Assembly: GCA_021158525.1 (NCBI GenBank)
Contig: JAGGUL010000107.1
Span: 1-34,268 of the forward strand
Source of the DNA: Candidatus Hydrothermota bacterium
GTDB lineage: Bacteria > Hydrothermota > Hydrothermia > B15-G9 > DRBW01
Length of the DNA stretch: 34,268 bases
Direction: 5' to 3'
Positions within the stretch are counted from its first letter, which is position 1, and every line of letters begins with the position of its first letter. The position numbers were made by a program, and so were the translations under genes. This document shows, in pieces, positions 15,147 through 24,542 of this stretch. The notes beneath the pieces were generated by a model. The model was not told where the DNA came from and did no database searches. It saw only the letters and a program-made list of their open reading frames with translations.

Positions 15147-18100
15147 CAGCGGCTTTCCAGCAGGGTTTTAAAATAGGCCTCTATAAGCTTTCTCATCTTT
15201 GCTGGAATTTTCTCCCTGCGGGCTTCGAGAAGGGCCCTTCTGAGCCTCTCCCTTTCCTGGAGTTCCTTTATGGGGCCGGGATTTCTGGCGATGAATTCCT
15301 TCCCGGGCTTCGACTCTCTCTTTCTCGTGAACTCGCGTTTTCTTATGGATCTCTGGGCTTCGAGAAGGCGGGTCAGGAGCTTCTGCTGTTCCTGAAGCAG
15401 CTTTTCATCTATTTTTTTCTCCTGCATTTTCTTTGCTATGTCGGCGGCTTGCCTCGCAGCCTCTTCCAGTGCCCTGAGAAGGCCCTCTTCGTTTAGGCTG
15501 CTCGAGAGCTCCTGGAGCGACTGGCTTATGGCCTTCTGACGTGCGGCGAGCTGGGCGAGTTGTTCCTGTGTGGGCTGCGGAACGGGCGTCGGAAGGGGGA
15601 TCAGCGATTGGGTCCCCTGGTTTATCGATGCCTGCTGCTGTGCCATCTGAGCCAGCGACTTCATGGCTTCCTGGAGGCCGGTGGATGAACAGGAGCTGTT
15701 CATGCAGCTCTGGGTGTTGTACATTTCGACGACAGCGCGGTTGAGGCTCTCGAGGGCTCGCATCGCTGCGCGTCGCCCCTCGCCAACCCTGTTGTTCTCA
15801 CAGGATTCCTTCGCCTTGAGCATCTCGTTCCGAGCCTTTGATAGAAGGCCCGCTATGCGAGGGGAGGCGAAAAGAGTCTGTTTCATCAGGTCCATGTATT
15901 CTTTTACCGTCTTTTCGACGGCCCGCCTTAGTCCCTCTTCCCTGACGGCGAGCTCACGGGGGTCGAGCTTCTCCCAGTTGCTCAGGACCTCCTCCTGCCT
16001 CTTCGAGGTGAAGATGGAGGATTCCCTGATCTTTTTGATGGCCTCGGTCAGGCGGGCCATCCTCATGGAGGTCATGTTCATGTGGAGGGCCAGGAGGTTC
16101 TGGCTCATTTTCTTGAGCCCCTTTCTGACTTTTTCCATCTTCTTCATGGCGCTCATCTTGTTTCCGCCCTGCATCTCAGCGGAGGCCTGTTCGGCGAGCT
16201 TTTCGAGCTGTTGGAGTTGTTCGGCCGAGAGCGCGAGGCTTTCGGCGAAGGCAGAGTCGGCCGACTGGGCGAGAGATTTCTGCAGTTCTTCGAGCCCCTT
16301 CCTGAATTCCTCCATTTCGTTCTTGAGCCCCTTCTCTTTTCTGGCGGTTTCTTTTAGCTCCTCTTTTGACTTCGGCTTTGCCTCCTCCTCTATGTTTTTC
16401 TGTTTTTCGGCGAGCCTCTCGGCCATTTCCGAGAGGCGGAGTAGCTCCGATTCTTCCTTGAACCTCTTCAGTATGTTGGACATCCTTTCAAGGTTTTCCA
16501 TCATCATTTCCTGGTTGAGTTTCAGCTCGCTCAGGGCTTTCTGTATTTCACGGGGATTCAGCTTGTTGAGGGCCTCCTCCAGCTTTTTCAGCGCTTCCCG
16601 CATTTCCTCGGTCATGACCTCCTCAAAAAGCTGGCGGACCTCCTGAATCTTTTCGAGTATTTCAGGCGAGAGGCTCGGGCTCGATGCTATCTTTTCCATG
16701 AGCTGGTCCAGTTCGGAGAGTTTGTTTTCGAGCTCTTTTATGGTTTCTTTCTGGCTCTCGAGAAGCCTCTTGAGTTCTTCTTTTTTGCTCCAGTCTATAT
16801 TTTTTTCCTCTTTGAGGAGCCTTTCCATCTCCTCCATCTTCTTTTTGAGCTCCGATGCCTTTTTCCTCAGCTGGCCGGCTGTTTTCTCGCCCTGGGCAGA
16901 GGCCCTTTCGGCTTCGGCGTAGATCTCTTCCATGGTGGGCACGCGTATTATCAGGGGGGAACTGAGAGTTCGCTGGCCCTTGCTGTCGATGCCCTCGAGA
17001 TAGAACTCGATCTCGTCTCCGGGGAGGAGCAGGACTTTGCTGAAGTCCATGATAAACGAGAAAGTGTCGAGGAGAGCTCCGCCTTCATATCTTTTGACTG
17101 TGAACCTGAGGGTGTCTTTCTCGAAGATCCTTATGCCGCGGGCCTCCTTCAGGCCGAAGTCGTCCTCGAGATAGCCCATAATGGGCACTCTCATGTCTTC
17201 TCCCAGGTTGAATTCACCTCTCGGCTCGAGTATGGCCACATAAGGAGGTTCGTCCTTCACGGCGTCGAGGAAAACATCTCCGGCACAGTAGGTCTTGAGG
17301 CCCTTTCTGAAAGCGAGGAAGCGCAGCTTTCCGCCCTCTTTCAATCTGAAGGAGAACTTGAATTCGCCGCTTCCTTTCCTGACAGGCCTTCTGCCGCCGG
17401 GGTACTCGGCGAAAAGGGAATCGGCGTTCAGGACCTTCCCCTCGAAGGTTATCCGGGTTCCCTCCACGGCCATGAGATATTGAGGATCTTCGATCCTTTC
17501 GCTCTTCATGCCCGTATAGTCCGGGTAATCGAGAAGAGCGACGGCCTTTTCCACGAAGGGCCTCTTTACCACTTCGACACTGTGGGCCGGGCTCTTCGCC
17601 CCTTCCGTCTCGATCACGTAGCGGTGAAGCCCAGGATCGAGCCTTAACTTGAAGGAATAAAGGTTCCTCCTCACTTTCTGGCCCTCGAGCCTCAGGTTTC
17701 GGTCCAGGATGAGCACCGGCATTCCGGTTGTGCCCAGGAGTTCAGCCCTCACTACGAAAGTTGAATCCTCGAAGAGGAGGGCGTCTCCCGGATGGACTGC
17801 TATATAGGAAGTCGGCGAGAGGGCGTACATCCTTTGAATGTACCTGTCGGTCAGGCCGAGGAGTGAAGCTCCGAAAAGGAGGAAGCCGAGCCCGAGGGCT
17901 CTCAGGCAGTTGAAGTCGAATTTTACCGCCCTTCCAGGTGAGATGTCCCTGATTTTCCTCCTCACATCCTCTTCTAGAAGCTCCAGGAGATAGGGGGAAT
18001 ATCCGTTCTTCTCCTTATCCCGAAGCTCCAGATAGCTGAGGAGCGATTCCTCCAGCTCGGGGAATTCCCTCTCGATGAGCCGCGCGAGATAGAGGTCACT

Positions 18101-18298
18101 CCTGGACCGGCTGAGCCTCCGATAGAGGATGGCGATAAGCGGCAGGGCCGAGAGGGGCATGATTTCCAGGGCAAGCCCCGTCAGCGGATAGAGAGCCAGA
18201 AGCAGGGCAGCCAGAGCTAAAGACGATATAATTCCTTCTATAAGGCCGAGGTAAAGGCACTTCCTCCTCGCCTTACCCAGGATTTTTCCGACGTCCAT
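15146..18298 (-). CDS. DUF4175-type giant membrane protein with long coiled coil
   Basis: 1050 residues. Hydrophobic segments at about 15-60 (two passes) and 133-152 anchor it. About residues 160-455 hold Ig-like beta domains, including the block IMGYLEDDFGLKEARGIRI typical of DUF4175-like proteins. From about 460 to 1030 it is almost continuous Glu/Lys/Leu coiled coil (for example KKASELKKKMEEMERLLKEE), with a Gln-rich, Ser/Cys-bearing break near 860-930 (NTQSCMNSSCSSTGLQ). Function is not established. In other phyla, relatives are found with MoxR, DUF58, BatA-type and DUF4159 genes, suggesting envelope stress or an AAA+ chaperone pathway. A GGGTGA site about 8 bases before ATG 18298 is the likely ribosome site; a weak promoter-like TTGATA, 17 bp, CATTAT lies at 18319-18347. 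Confidence 0.82.
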   Translation of the reverse strand: MDVGKILGKARRKCLYLGLIEGIISSLALAALLLALYPLTGLALEIMPLSALPLIAILYRRLSRSRSDLYLARLIEREFPELEESLLSYLELRDKEKNGYSPYLLELLEEDVRRKIRDISPGRAVKFDFNCLRALGLGFLLFGASLLGLTDRYIQRMYALSPTSYIAVHPGDALLFEDSTFVVRAELLGTTGMPVLILDRNLRLEGQKVRRNLYSFKLRLDPGLHRYVIETEGAKSPAHSVEVVKRPFVEKAVALLDYPDYTGMKSERIEDPQYLMAVEGTRITFEGKVLNADSLFAEYPGGRRPVRKGSGEFKFSFRLKEGGKLRFLAFRKGLKTYCAGDVFLDAVKDEPPYVAILEPRGEFNLGEDMRVPIMGYLEDDFGLKEARGIRIFEKDTLRFTVKRYEGGALLDTFSFIMDFSKVLLLPGDEIEFYLEGIDSKGQRTLSSPLIIRVPTMEEIYAEAERASAQGEKTAGQLRKKASELKKKMEEMERLLKEEKNIDWSKKEELKRLLESQKETIKELENKLSELDQLMEKIASSPSLSPEILEKIQEVRQLFEEVMTEEMREALKKLEEALNKLNPREIQKALSELKLNQEMMMENLERMSNILKRFKEESELLRLSEMAERLAEKQKNIEEEAKPKSKEELKETARKEKGLKNEMEEFRKGLEELQKSLAQSADSAFAESLALSAEQLQQLEKLAEQASAEMQGGNKMSAMKKMEKVRKGLKKMSQNLLALHMNMTSMRMARLTEAIKKIRESSIFTSKRQEEVLSNWEKLDPRELAVREEGLRRAVEKTVKEYMDLMKQTLFASPRIAGLLSKARNEMLKAKESCENNRVGEGRRAAMRALESLNRAVVEMYNTQSCMNSSCSSTGLQEAMKSLAQMAQQQASINQGTQSLIPLPTPVPQPTQEQLAQLAARQKAISQSLQELSSSLNEEGLLRALEEAARQAADIAKKMQEKKIDEKLLQEQQKLLTRLLEAQRSIRKREFTRKRESKPGKEFIARNPGPIKELQERERLRRALLEARREKIPAKMRKLIEAYFKTLLESR

Positions 18299-18343
18299 TA
18301 TGTTTTCACCCAGTGAATATAATGCCCCCGTCTCTGCGTTTTA

Positions 18344-19720
18344 TCAATCCCCGTAAAGATATTCGCCCACCTCTTCCTCTTCCTCCTCGGCGAGGGGCTC
18401 GAATCTCATTATCTCCTTGAGAAATGCCAGCTTCACTCTCCCTATGGGACCGTTTCTCTGTTTCCCTATGATTATCTCGGCGATCCCCTCGTCCTCGGTG
18501 TCGGGATTATAGACCTCGTCCCTGTAAATGAAAAGGACGGTGTCTGCATCCTGCTCGATGGCTCCCGATTCTCTCAGGTCTGAGAGCTGTGGGCGCCTGT
18601 CATGGCGCTGTTCGACTGCCCTGGAGAGCTGTGAAAGCGCCATTATGGGGACGTTGAGCTCCTTGGCCAGGGCCTTCAGGGACCTCGACAGGGCCGATAT
18701 CTCCTGCTGCCTGTTTTCGGCCTTTTTGGGCCCCTGCATGAGCTGCAGGTAGTCCACCACTATGAACCTCACGCCCTTTTCCTTGACGACCCTTCGCGCC
18801 TTTGCCCTCAATTCCAGAATGGGTATGGCGGGGGTGTCGTCTATGTAAATGGGCGCTTTTTGTAATTTATCCGCAGCCTGGGTAAGTCTTGGCACATCTT
18901 TTTTGCTTATGTACCCCGTTCTCATCTTCTGAAAGGGTACGCGGGCCTCCATGCAGAGGAGCCTTTGGATCAGCTGTTCTTTTGACATCTCGAGGCTGAA
19001 AATCGCGCAGGGGACGTCCTCGTCCACCCCGAGATGCCTCAGGATGTTGAGGGCAAAACTCGTCTTGCCCATGGAGGGACGAGAGGCGAGAACCACGAGG
19101 TCACCTCTCTGGAATCCCGCTGTCATCCTGTCGAGGTCCCTGTAACCCGAAGGCACTCCTGTGATCAGGTTTTTGTTCAGCATCAGTTCGTTTATCTCGC
19201 TGAACACATCTTTTACGAGGGCTCCGACGCTCTCGAAGTCCTGTTTGAGCCGCCTCTCCCTTATGGTGAGGATGAGATGCTCAGCCAGGTCTATAAGCGC
19301 GTCGGCCGGCATCGTCTCCTTGTATGCTTCATCGAGGATCCTGGTGGCCACGTCGATCAGCTTCCTGAAGGCCGACTTCTCGAGGACGATCTCGATGTGC
19401 TGGTCTATCAGGGCGGGAGTGATGGAGGATTCGACGAGCTCGGCCAGATATTCCATTCCTCCGATCGATTCGAGCTCGCCCCGCTTCTTGAGTTCCTCTT
19501 TGACGGTGAGCACGTCCACCGCTTCCTTCTCGTTGAAGAGATGCTCCATCGCCGCGAATATCTTCCGGTGAGCGTCGATGTAGAAATCCTCGGCTTTAAG
19601 CAGGCTGAAAGCCTTGTAGAGAGAGTTAGGCTGGAGCATCATGGCCCCCAGGACGCTCATCTCGGCATCCTGGGAATAGGGGATTTTCTTTACTTCTTTT
19701 TCCTGAACCCCTGGCTCCAT
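18344..19720 (-). CDS. dnaB: Replicative DNA helicase DnaB
   Basis: 458 residues, full length. N-terminal primase-interaction domain (IPYSQDAEMSVLGAMMLQPN to about 110), linker, then RecA-like domain: GVPSGYRDLDRMTAGFQRGD, Walker A ASRPSMGKTSFALN (about residue 210), IFSLEMSKEQLIQRLL, Walker B VRFIVVDYLQLM, and the ALSQLSRAVEQRHDRRPQLS arginine-finger region with LRESGAIEQDADTVLF. No intein. The hexamer unwinds DNA at the fork. ATG 19720 follows the stop of the OB-fold gene by one base with no clear Shine-Dalgarno site, so translation may be coupled. Confidence 0.98.
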   Translation of the reverse strand: MEPGVQEKEVKKIPYSQDAEMSVLGAMMLQPNSLYKAFSLLKAEDFYIDAHRKIFAAMEHLFNEKEAVDVLTVKEELKKRGELESIGGMEYLAELVESSITPALIDQHIEIVLEKSAFRKLIDVATRILDEAYKETMPADALIDLAEHLILTIRERRLKQDFESVGALVKDVFSEINELMLNKNLITGVPSGYRDLDRMTAGFQRGDLVVLASRPSMGKTSFALNILRHLGVDEDVPCAIFSLEMSKEQLIQRLLCMEARVPFQKMRTGYISKKDVPRLTQAADKLQKAPIYIDDTPAIPILELRAKARRVVKEKGVRFIVVDYLQLMQGPKKAENRQQEISALSRSLKALAKELNVPIMALSQLSRAVEQRHDRRPQLSDLRESGAIEQDADTVLFIYRDEVYNPDTEDEGIAEIIIGKQRNGPIGRVKLAFLKEIMRFEPLAEEEEEEVGEYLYGD

Positions 19721-19721
19721 G

Positions 19722-22700
19722 CTACTTGAAGGGTGTTGAAATCACGAAGACCTTGTTTATGGTCTCCTCCTGCCCATCGTTCCTGAGGGCTTTGAGCTGA
19801 AGGATGTAGAGACCTATGGGAACTTTGTTTCCGTTTTTGTCCAGGCCCTTCCACAGATAGGTGAAAGAACCGGAGCGAGAATCGGCGAGCCTGGCTATCT
19901 CTCTTCCCTCTGTATCGAGCACCTTAAGCGTAAACCTCGTAGTGGCGGGTCCCTGGACTTCTATTCTCAGGACCTCGCCGATGTCGGGCGCGAAGACGTT
20001 CGGCGAGATGGAAAGTTCGACGGCCTCCCGAGGGGGCGTTGTGACGATCTCTATGTCACCGGGAATTCGAGGTAGCAGCTGATATCCGGAGTTGTAAGGT
20101 TCCTCTTGGTCGTATTGGCCGACGATGCCCTGGACGTTCACTATGTCGCCTACCTGGATGGAGGAGAGGTCTATTCCCGTTTCGGGGTATACATAAACGG
20201 CTATCGGCGCCTGGCCGTTCCAGATATAGAAATTTTTCCCTGTACCCGCCTGAGACGGAGGAGCTGCCACTTCCGCCTCTTTCACATAGACGTAGAGGCC
20301 CTCCAGGTCCTCGCGAAGAGCCTCCGACACCCTGAGGGTCTCAGGCGCGGGGACTTCGTATTGCTCGAAGAGAACCTGCAGGTTCCCTGGACTGGACGGT
20401 GTGATCTCAGTAGTACCATTATATTCGGTGACGGTTCCCATAACGAGCACGAGCTGGCCGATGTTGAAGGGTCCGACAAGGGAATTGTAGAAAATGTTCA
20501 CACCGCCGGAACGGTCCTGAATCCAGAAGCTCGTTTTCCCTTCGGGAGAGAAGACCTCCGAAGGGCCGGTAACCACCCCCGCTATCCTGACGCTCTTTCC
20601 CGTCATAGCGGAGTTGAACCCGTCGGGTCCGGGAGCCTGAACCATGGCGATGGGGTAGACCACATAGACAGTCGGCTGTTCGAAAATGGCCTGCATCACG
20701 CCGGCCGAGTCCAGAGACGTCTTTATCTCGAAAACCAGGCTGCATGGTTCTTCTGGTCTCAGGAAATCGCTCAACGTGATGGTGTCTTCGAGCAGTTTCA
20801 CGCTGTAGAAATAGTAGGTGTTGCCTATCACTGTGTCGGGCCCTATAGCACCTGTAAGGTCGCCGCTTAGCATCAGCTTCGTGCTGTCACCGAGCTCTTC
20901 CGGCAGAGTGAGGGAGAAGGTTCTAATCGTATCGGCCCAGGACCTCAGCACTATTTTAATCTCTTCGATGGGATCGCTATAACGTCCCGATGTGTCTTCT
21001 ATAAATATGTAAGGCGGAAGGGTGTAAGCTATGCCGCTGCCGTTGCCTTTGAACCTGAGGTCATAGGGTCCTCTCGGGACAACCCGATAGAGGGAGTCCC
21101 TCTGGTCTATCACCCCAAACAGGTCAAAGGTGCCCTCGGGGATCGTCCTGTAGCCGAGATCGGAAGACGGATCTATGTAGACAGCAAATGAAGCCGTGGA
21201 ATCGTGGGCCGTGAGGGTGTCCTCATAGGGCAGGGTCGTCGCGGATGTCCAGACGTTTCTTATCATGACGAATTTACCCTCCAGGAACTCCGCGGTATCG
21301 GAATGCAGTATGGAGCCCGTGATCGTGAGCGTGTCTATGACCGAGGGCTCGCGTCTTTCAACGACGGGGTCCTGCAATTCAGCAAGGCCTCTGTAAGGGC
21401 TGAAGGTTCCCTTGACCCAGATCATGTCGCCTATGGAATAAAGGCCATCGGGCGCAAAGAGAACGATACCTCCTGTGGAGTCCTGGATGAATACTTTGGG
21501 GTCCAGATCTGCTGTCACTACACCTCTCACCCTGGTTCCGCTTCGCCCGCTGAGCAGATCGGGGATCTCGTGGAAGAGCCTGAGGGGATAGGTGGAGTCC
21601 TCCCTTAGAATGAAGAAATAGGGAGGAGAGGCTATATCGTCCGGAGAGCCCCCTTCGCCGGCTGTCCTCACGGTGAGGGAACATGCTCCAGGGCTTCCCA
21701 CGGCCTGAACACCGAACAATGTGAGACTTGCCTCCTGATTCGCCTGAAGCTGGAAGCCGGAGATCCTCACGTAATCCGGAGCTACTGAATCCACCGTTGC
21801 TCCTTCAAAGCCCTCCCCGAGGATAAGGTCACCGCTCTCGCCCGACCAGCTCAGGGTGGACTCGGGAATGGCTATCTCGAGTACCGTGAGCATTCCCAGA
21901 TTGCTCCTGAGGGTAAGGCCGAGATCGGATGACACACCGACGGGATACTCATCGGGGTGAAGAGAAACTTCGCCCGATCCGTCGACGGTCAAAACCGAGA
22001 CTCTGGCCTGATGTTTGAGGGTGTCGAGAGAGGAGGGCGTTCCCGAGAGGACATAGAACACGTAGTCGCCCTCAGATGGAGAGGTCAGATTCTTGAAGGT
22101 AACCCACCCCATATCCCCGAGGACCGCAGGGTGCTCCACAGTGACTGTGTAGGGAGAGGAGGGGGTTCCATCTCCTTCGATCTCGAAGGAAGCCCCCTCA
22201 AAGATTCCGCCGAGGATGACGTCGCTTTCCAGGCCCGTCCAGTCGAATTCCGGGGGGACCACGAATTTCACGGCCTCAACGGTGTCGGTCAGCACGCCGT
22301 AGAAATAGATATCTATGGAATCGATCTGAGATGAAGCAGGCACTAAGGGGGTCATTGACCAGGAGAGTCCCGATCCCTCGAGGGAGAAGAAAAAGTCTTC
22401 GTCCCCTCTGGGCTCTATCTTAAAGTTCGAATAGGAATAGTCGACGATGCCGATAAGACCAGGGATGTGATCGTTTGGGCTGGGAGTGTAGGTGTATCCT
22501 GCCGCGTCGTCCACACGGCAGTCGCCGCTCCCATCGTTGATCGCCCATTCTCCGTATCCCAGGTTGGGATTGGTCACCGTGATGTCGTTTACTATTACCA
22601 GAACCCCCTCATACTGCTCTGCCTGTTCCGAACCCGTGGCCAAGTCCCCGGTGTTCACGTGGACCGGGAGAGGTATCATGGCCCCTCTCTTGAGGAGGAT

Positions 22701-23030
22701 ATGGCTCGTGTATTGAATTTCGGTTTTTTCGTAATATTCGGAGACGGTACCTATGACGAGCACAGAATCCCCCCTCTGCACGTCCACGTTCTGGGTGCCG
22801 GTGTAAACCAGGACACCTTGCCAGGGGCCCGAGGAATCCTGAATGAAAAACCCATGGATTGACCTCGCCCAGTCAGAGGGGGCTGCCGTAACCACGCCCC
22901 AGGTTACAACTTCCTGTCCAGCATAAGGCGAGGGGCCTCCAGGGTACTGTATGTCTCTGATGCTGACGGTATCGGGAGATCCCCATAGAAATCCCCCCAA
23001 AAACAACAACAGGATAGAAAGCCTGTTCAT
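19722..23030 (-). CDS. Large secreted protein with repeated OB-fold (YhcR-like) domains and a FlgD-like C-terminus
   Basis: 1102 residues. ATG 23030 is chosen: it has GAGGAGG 7 bases upstream and opens a signal peptide (MNRLSILLLFLGGFLWGS); an in-frame ATG 14 codons earlier lacks both. Repeated OB-fold modules of the YhcR/secreted-nuclease type are recognised from VVTWGVVTAAP...GFFIQDSSGPWQGVLVY, TRVRGVVTADLDPKVFIQDS, VRIAGVVTGPSE...SFWIQDRSGGVNIFY and VQGIVGQYDQEEPYNSGYQL, each ending in a 'V.GTV.EY' type strand. Between them are Ig-like beta regions, and the end (VLDTEGREIARLADS, then VPIGLYILQLKALRNDG) is a FlgD-like Ig domain. No nuclease or phosphatase catalytic domain is seen. Substrate unknown; nucleic-acid or polymer binding at the surface is inferred from the OB fold. 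ATGA overlap with lnt. Confidence 0.85.
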   Translation of the reverse strand: MNRLSILLLFLGGFLWGSPDTVSIRDIQYPGGPSPYAGQEVVTWGVVTAAPSDWARSIHGFFIQDSSGPWQGVLVYTGTQNVDVQRGDSVLVIGTVSEYYEKTEIQYTSHILLKRGAMIPLPVHVNTGDLATGSEQAEQYEGVLVIVNDITVTNPNLGYGEWAINDGSGDCRVDDAAGYTYTPSPNDHIPGLIGIVDYSYSNFKIEPRGDEDFFFSLEGSGLSWSMTPLVPASSQIDSIDIYFYGVLTDTVEAVKFVVPPEFDWTGLESDVILGGIFEGASFEIEGDGTPSSPYTVTVEHPAVLGDMGWVTFKNLTSPSEGDYVFYVLSGTPSSLDTLKHQARVSVLTVDGSGEVSLHPDEYPVGVSSDLGLTLRSNLGMLTVLEIAIPESTLSWSGESGDLILGEGFEGATVDSVAPDYVRISGFQLQANQEASLTLFGVQAVGSPGACSLTVRTAGEGGSPDDIASPPYFFILREDSTYPLRLFHEIPDLLSGRSGTRVRGVVTADLDPKVFIQDSTGGIVLFAPDGLYSIGDMIWVKGTFSPYRGLAELQDPVVERREPSVIDTLTITGSILHSDTAEFLEGKFVMIRNVWTSATTLPYEDTLTAHDSTASFAVYIDPSSDLGYRTIPEGTFDLFGVIDQRDSLYRVVPRGPYDLRFKGNGSGIAYTLPPYIFIEDTSGRYSDPIEEIKIVLRSWADTIRTFSLTLPEELGDSTKLMLSGDLTGAIGPDTVIGNTYYFYSVKLLEDTITLSDFLRPEEPCSLVFEIKTSLDSAGVMQAIFEQPTVYVVYPIAMVQAPGPDGFNSAMTGKSVRIAGVVTGPSEVFSPEGKTSFWIQDRSGGVNIFYNSLVGPFNIGQLVLVMGTVTEYNGTTEITPSSPGNLQVLFEQYEVPAPETLRVSEALREDLEGLYVYVKEAEVAAPPSQAGTGKNFYIWNGQAPIAVYVYPETGIDLSSIQVGDIVNVQGIVGQYDQEEPYNSGYQLLPRIPGDIEIVTTPPREAVELSISPNVFAPDIGEVLRIEVQGPATTRFTLKVLDTEGREIARLADSRSGSFTYLWKGLDKNGNKVPIGLYILQLKALRNDGQEETINKVFVISTPFK

Positions 23031-24538
23031 CTCGAAACCTCCTCTTGATTTTTTCTGACTTTTCTCACCCACATTATAAACAAAAGGATGACCACAATCA
23101 ACATAATGACCTGTGGAAAGAAATGCCCATAGCGGGCGTAGAAGGTTTCCCTTTGGAACAATGGGATCTCGGCCGTCAGGAGGCCCCTCTCGAAGAGGCC
23201 GAGGGATTTCACTATCCTTCCCTTATCGTCGACCACGGCGGAGATCCCCGTCTTCGCCGCCCTGACAAGATAACGCCCCTCCTCGATCGCGCGGAAACGC
23301 GCCAGATGGAAGTGTTCAACGGGACCGAGCGTCCTGCCATACCATCCGTCACTGGTGATGTTGACGAGAAAACCCGCTCCCCTGCGGCAGAAGGCCCTGG
23401 AGATCTCGGGGAAGATCGATTCGAAGCAGATCAGAACGCCGAATTTTGCCTTCTTTACAACAAGGGGGGAGATTTCCCTGCCGGGAGTGTAGTTGCCCTG
23501 TCCCAGGTTGATGTTTCTGAGGAAAGGCAGGCGGTCCTCGTAGGGCAGCCACTCTCCGAAGGGAACGAGGTGGGTTTTGTTGTATTTGGAGGTTATCCTT
23601 CCGGAGGTGTCGATGAGCAGCGCAGAGTTGTAGAACAGGTACTCCTTCCCAGCCCTTTCCCTGTCGGAGGTCCCGAGGAGGACGGGCGCGCCGTGAATAT
23701 CGATGATCTCACCGATGAGCTCCTGCGCCCTTTTCGAAAAGCGGTAGAACCCAGGAAGCGCAGATTCAGAGAGTACTATGAGGTCGACGCTGTCCTTCAG
23801 CTCTCGGTTCAGCTCCTGGAAGGCATTTTCCGTTTCCCTCCATTCCTCTGGATCGTAGTATTCCCGGGGAAGCACATTGGGCTGGAAGAGGGCGACTCTT
23901 ATTTTCTCCGTCTGTTCCGTCGGCTTTTTAAGGGTGAGAACCCCGTAGATCTCTGACGCGAACACAAAAAGAAGGGGAATTAATGCGTAAACCGCTCTCC
24001 GGTATCTGATGGAGAGAAATATCCCCCAGTTTACGAGGAGGGTGAGCCATGAGAGATAATAGGGGCCCAGGAGGGAGGCGGTCTGGGATATTCTCAGGTC
24101 GCCGAGCTGGGACATCCAGAGGGGCGACCACGGAAATCCCATGGCCCCGTGATTTCTGATGTATTCCAGGAGGACCCAGAGAGAAGGAAGGAGGATCAGT
24201 TTAAGGCCCGTCGGAGTCCTGCTTTTCTCGATAATGCCGAACAGGAAACCGAAGGCCCCGAAGTAAAGTGCAAGGTAAAGCACCATAAGCGCGAACCCGA
24301 CTGCGAGAAAAGGTTTCACCCTCGGTTCGACCTGAAGAAACAGGATCCAGTAGAGCCTCGATGAAAAGAAAAACACGCCCGTGAGGTAATAGAGGAAAGC
24401 ACGCTTTTTCGGGCTTCCGGGGGTGAAGAGAAGGGGAATAAAAGCAAAATAGGCGAGAACATACAGATTTAAAGGCAGGAAAGCCAGCGATAGGAGGACA
24501 AAACTGAAGAGAAAACCGTATTTCCTCAGGGCAGGCAA
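23027..24538 (-). CDS. lnt: Apolipoprotein N-acyltransferase
   Basis: 503 residues. Adds the third acyl chain to lipoproteins at the inner membrane. N-terminal membrane helices (about six, residues 5-205) and one C-terminal helix (about 470-490) flank a nitrilase-like periplasmic domain. The catalytic triad is visible: Glu in LSESALPGF (near 257), Lys in YNKTHLVPFGEWLPY (near 320) and Cys in FGVLICFESIFPE (near 368). The start appears to be TTG 24538: no ATG is near, and GGAGGAG lies about 13 bases upstream, a long spacing. It starts 4 bases after the NMT1-like gene and shares ATGA with the OB-fold gene. It would mature the lipoproteins coded elsewhere in this window. Confidence 0.95.
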   Translation of the reverse strand: MPALRKYGFLFSFVLLSLAFLPLNLYVLAYFAFIPLLFTPGSPKKRAFLYYLTGVFFFSSRLYWILFLQVEPRVKPFLAVGFALMVLYLALYFGAFGFLFGIIEKSRTPTGLKLILLPSLWVLLEYIRNHGAMGFPWSPLWMSQLGDLRISQTASLLGPYYLSWLTLLVNWGIFLSIRYRRAVYALIPLLFVFASEIYGVLTLKKPTEQTEKIRVALFQPNVLPREYYDPEEWRETENAFQELNRELKDSVDLIVLSESALPGFYRFSKRAQELIGEIIDIHGAPVLLGTSDRERAGKEYLFYNSALLIDTSGRITSKYNKTHLVPFGEWLPYEDRLPFLRNINLGQGNYTPGREISPLVVKKAKFGVLICFESIFPEISRAFCRRGAGFLVNITSDGWYGRTLGPVEHFHLARFRAIEEGRYLVRAAKTGISAVVDDKGRIVKSLGLFERGLLTAEIPLFQRETFYARYGHFFPQVIMLIVVILLFIMWVRKVRKNQEEVSR

Positions 24539-24542
24539 ATTT

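Noticed and set aside
15663-16646. Ser/Phe-rich plus-strand frame opposite the coiled-coil gene
   Set aside because: Reverse reading of Glu/Lys/Leu coiled-coil codons produces Ser/Phe/Leu-rich shadows; not a gene.
12717-23030. Type IX secretion sorting domains on the FG-GAP and OB-fold proteins
   Set aside because: The C-termini look FlgD-like or only loosely sorting-like; no T9SS component is in the window to support it.
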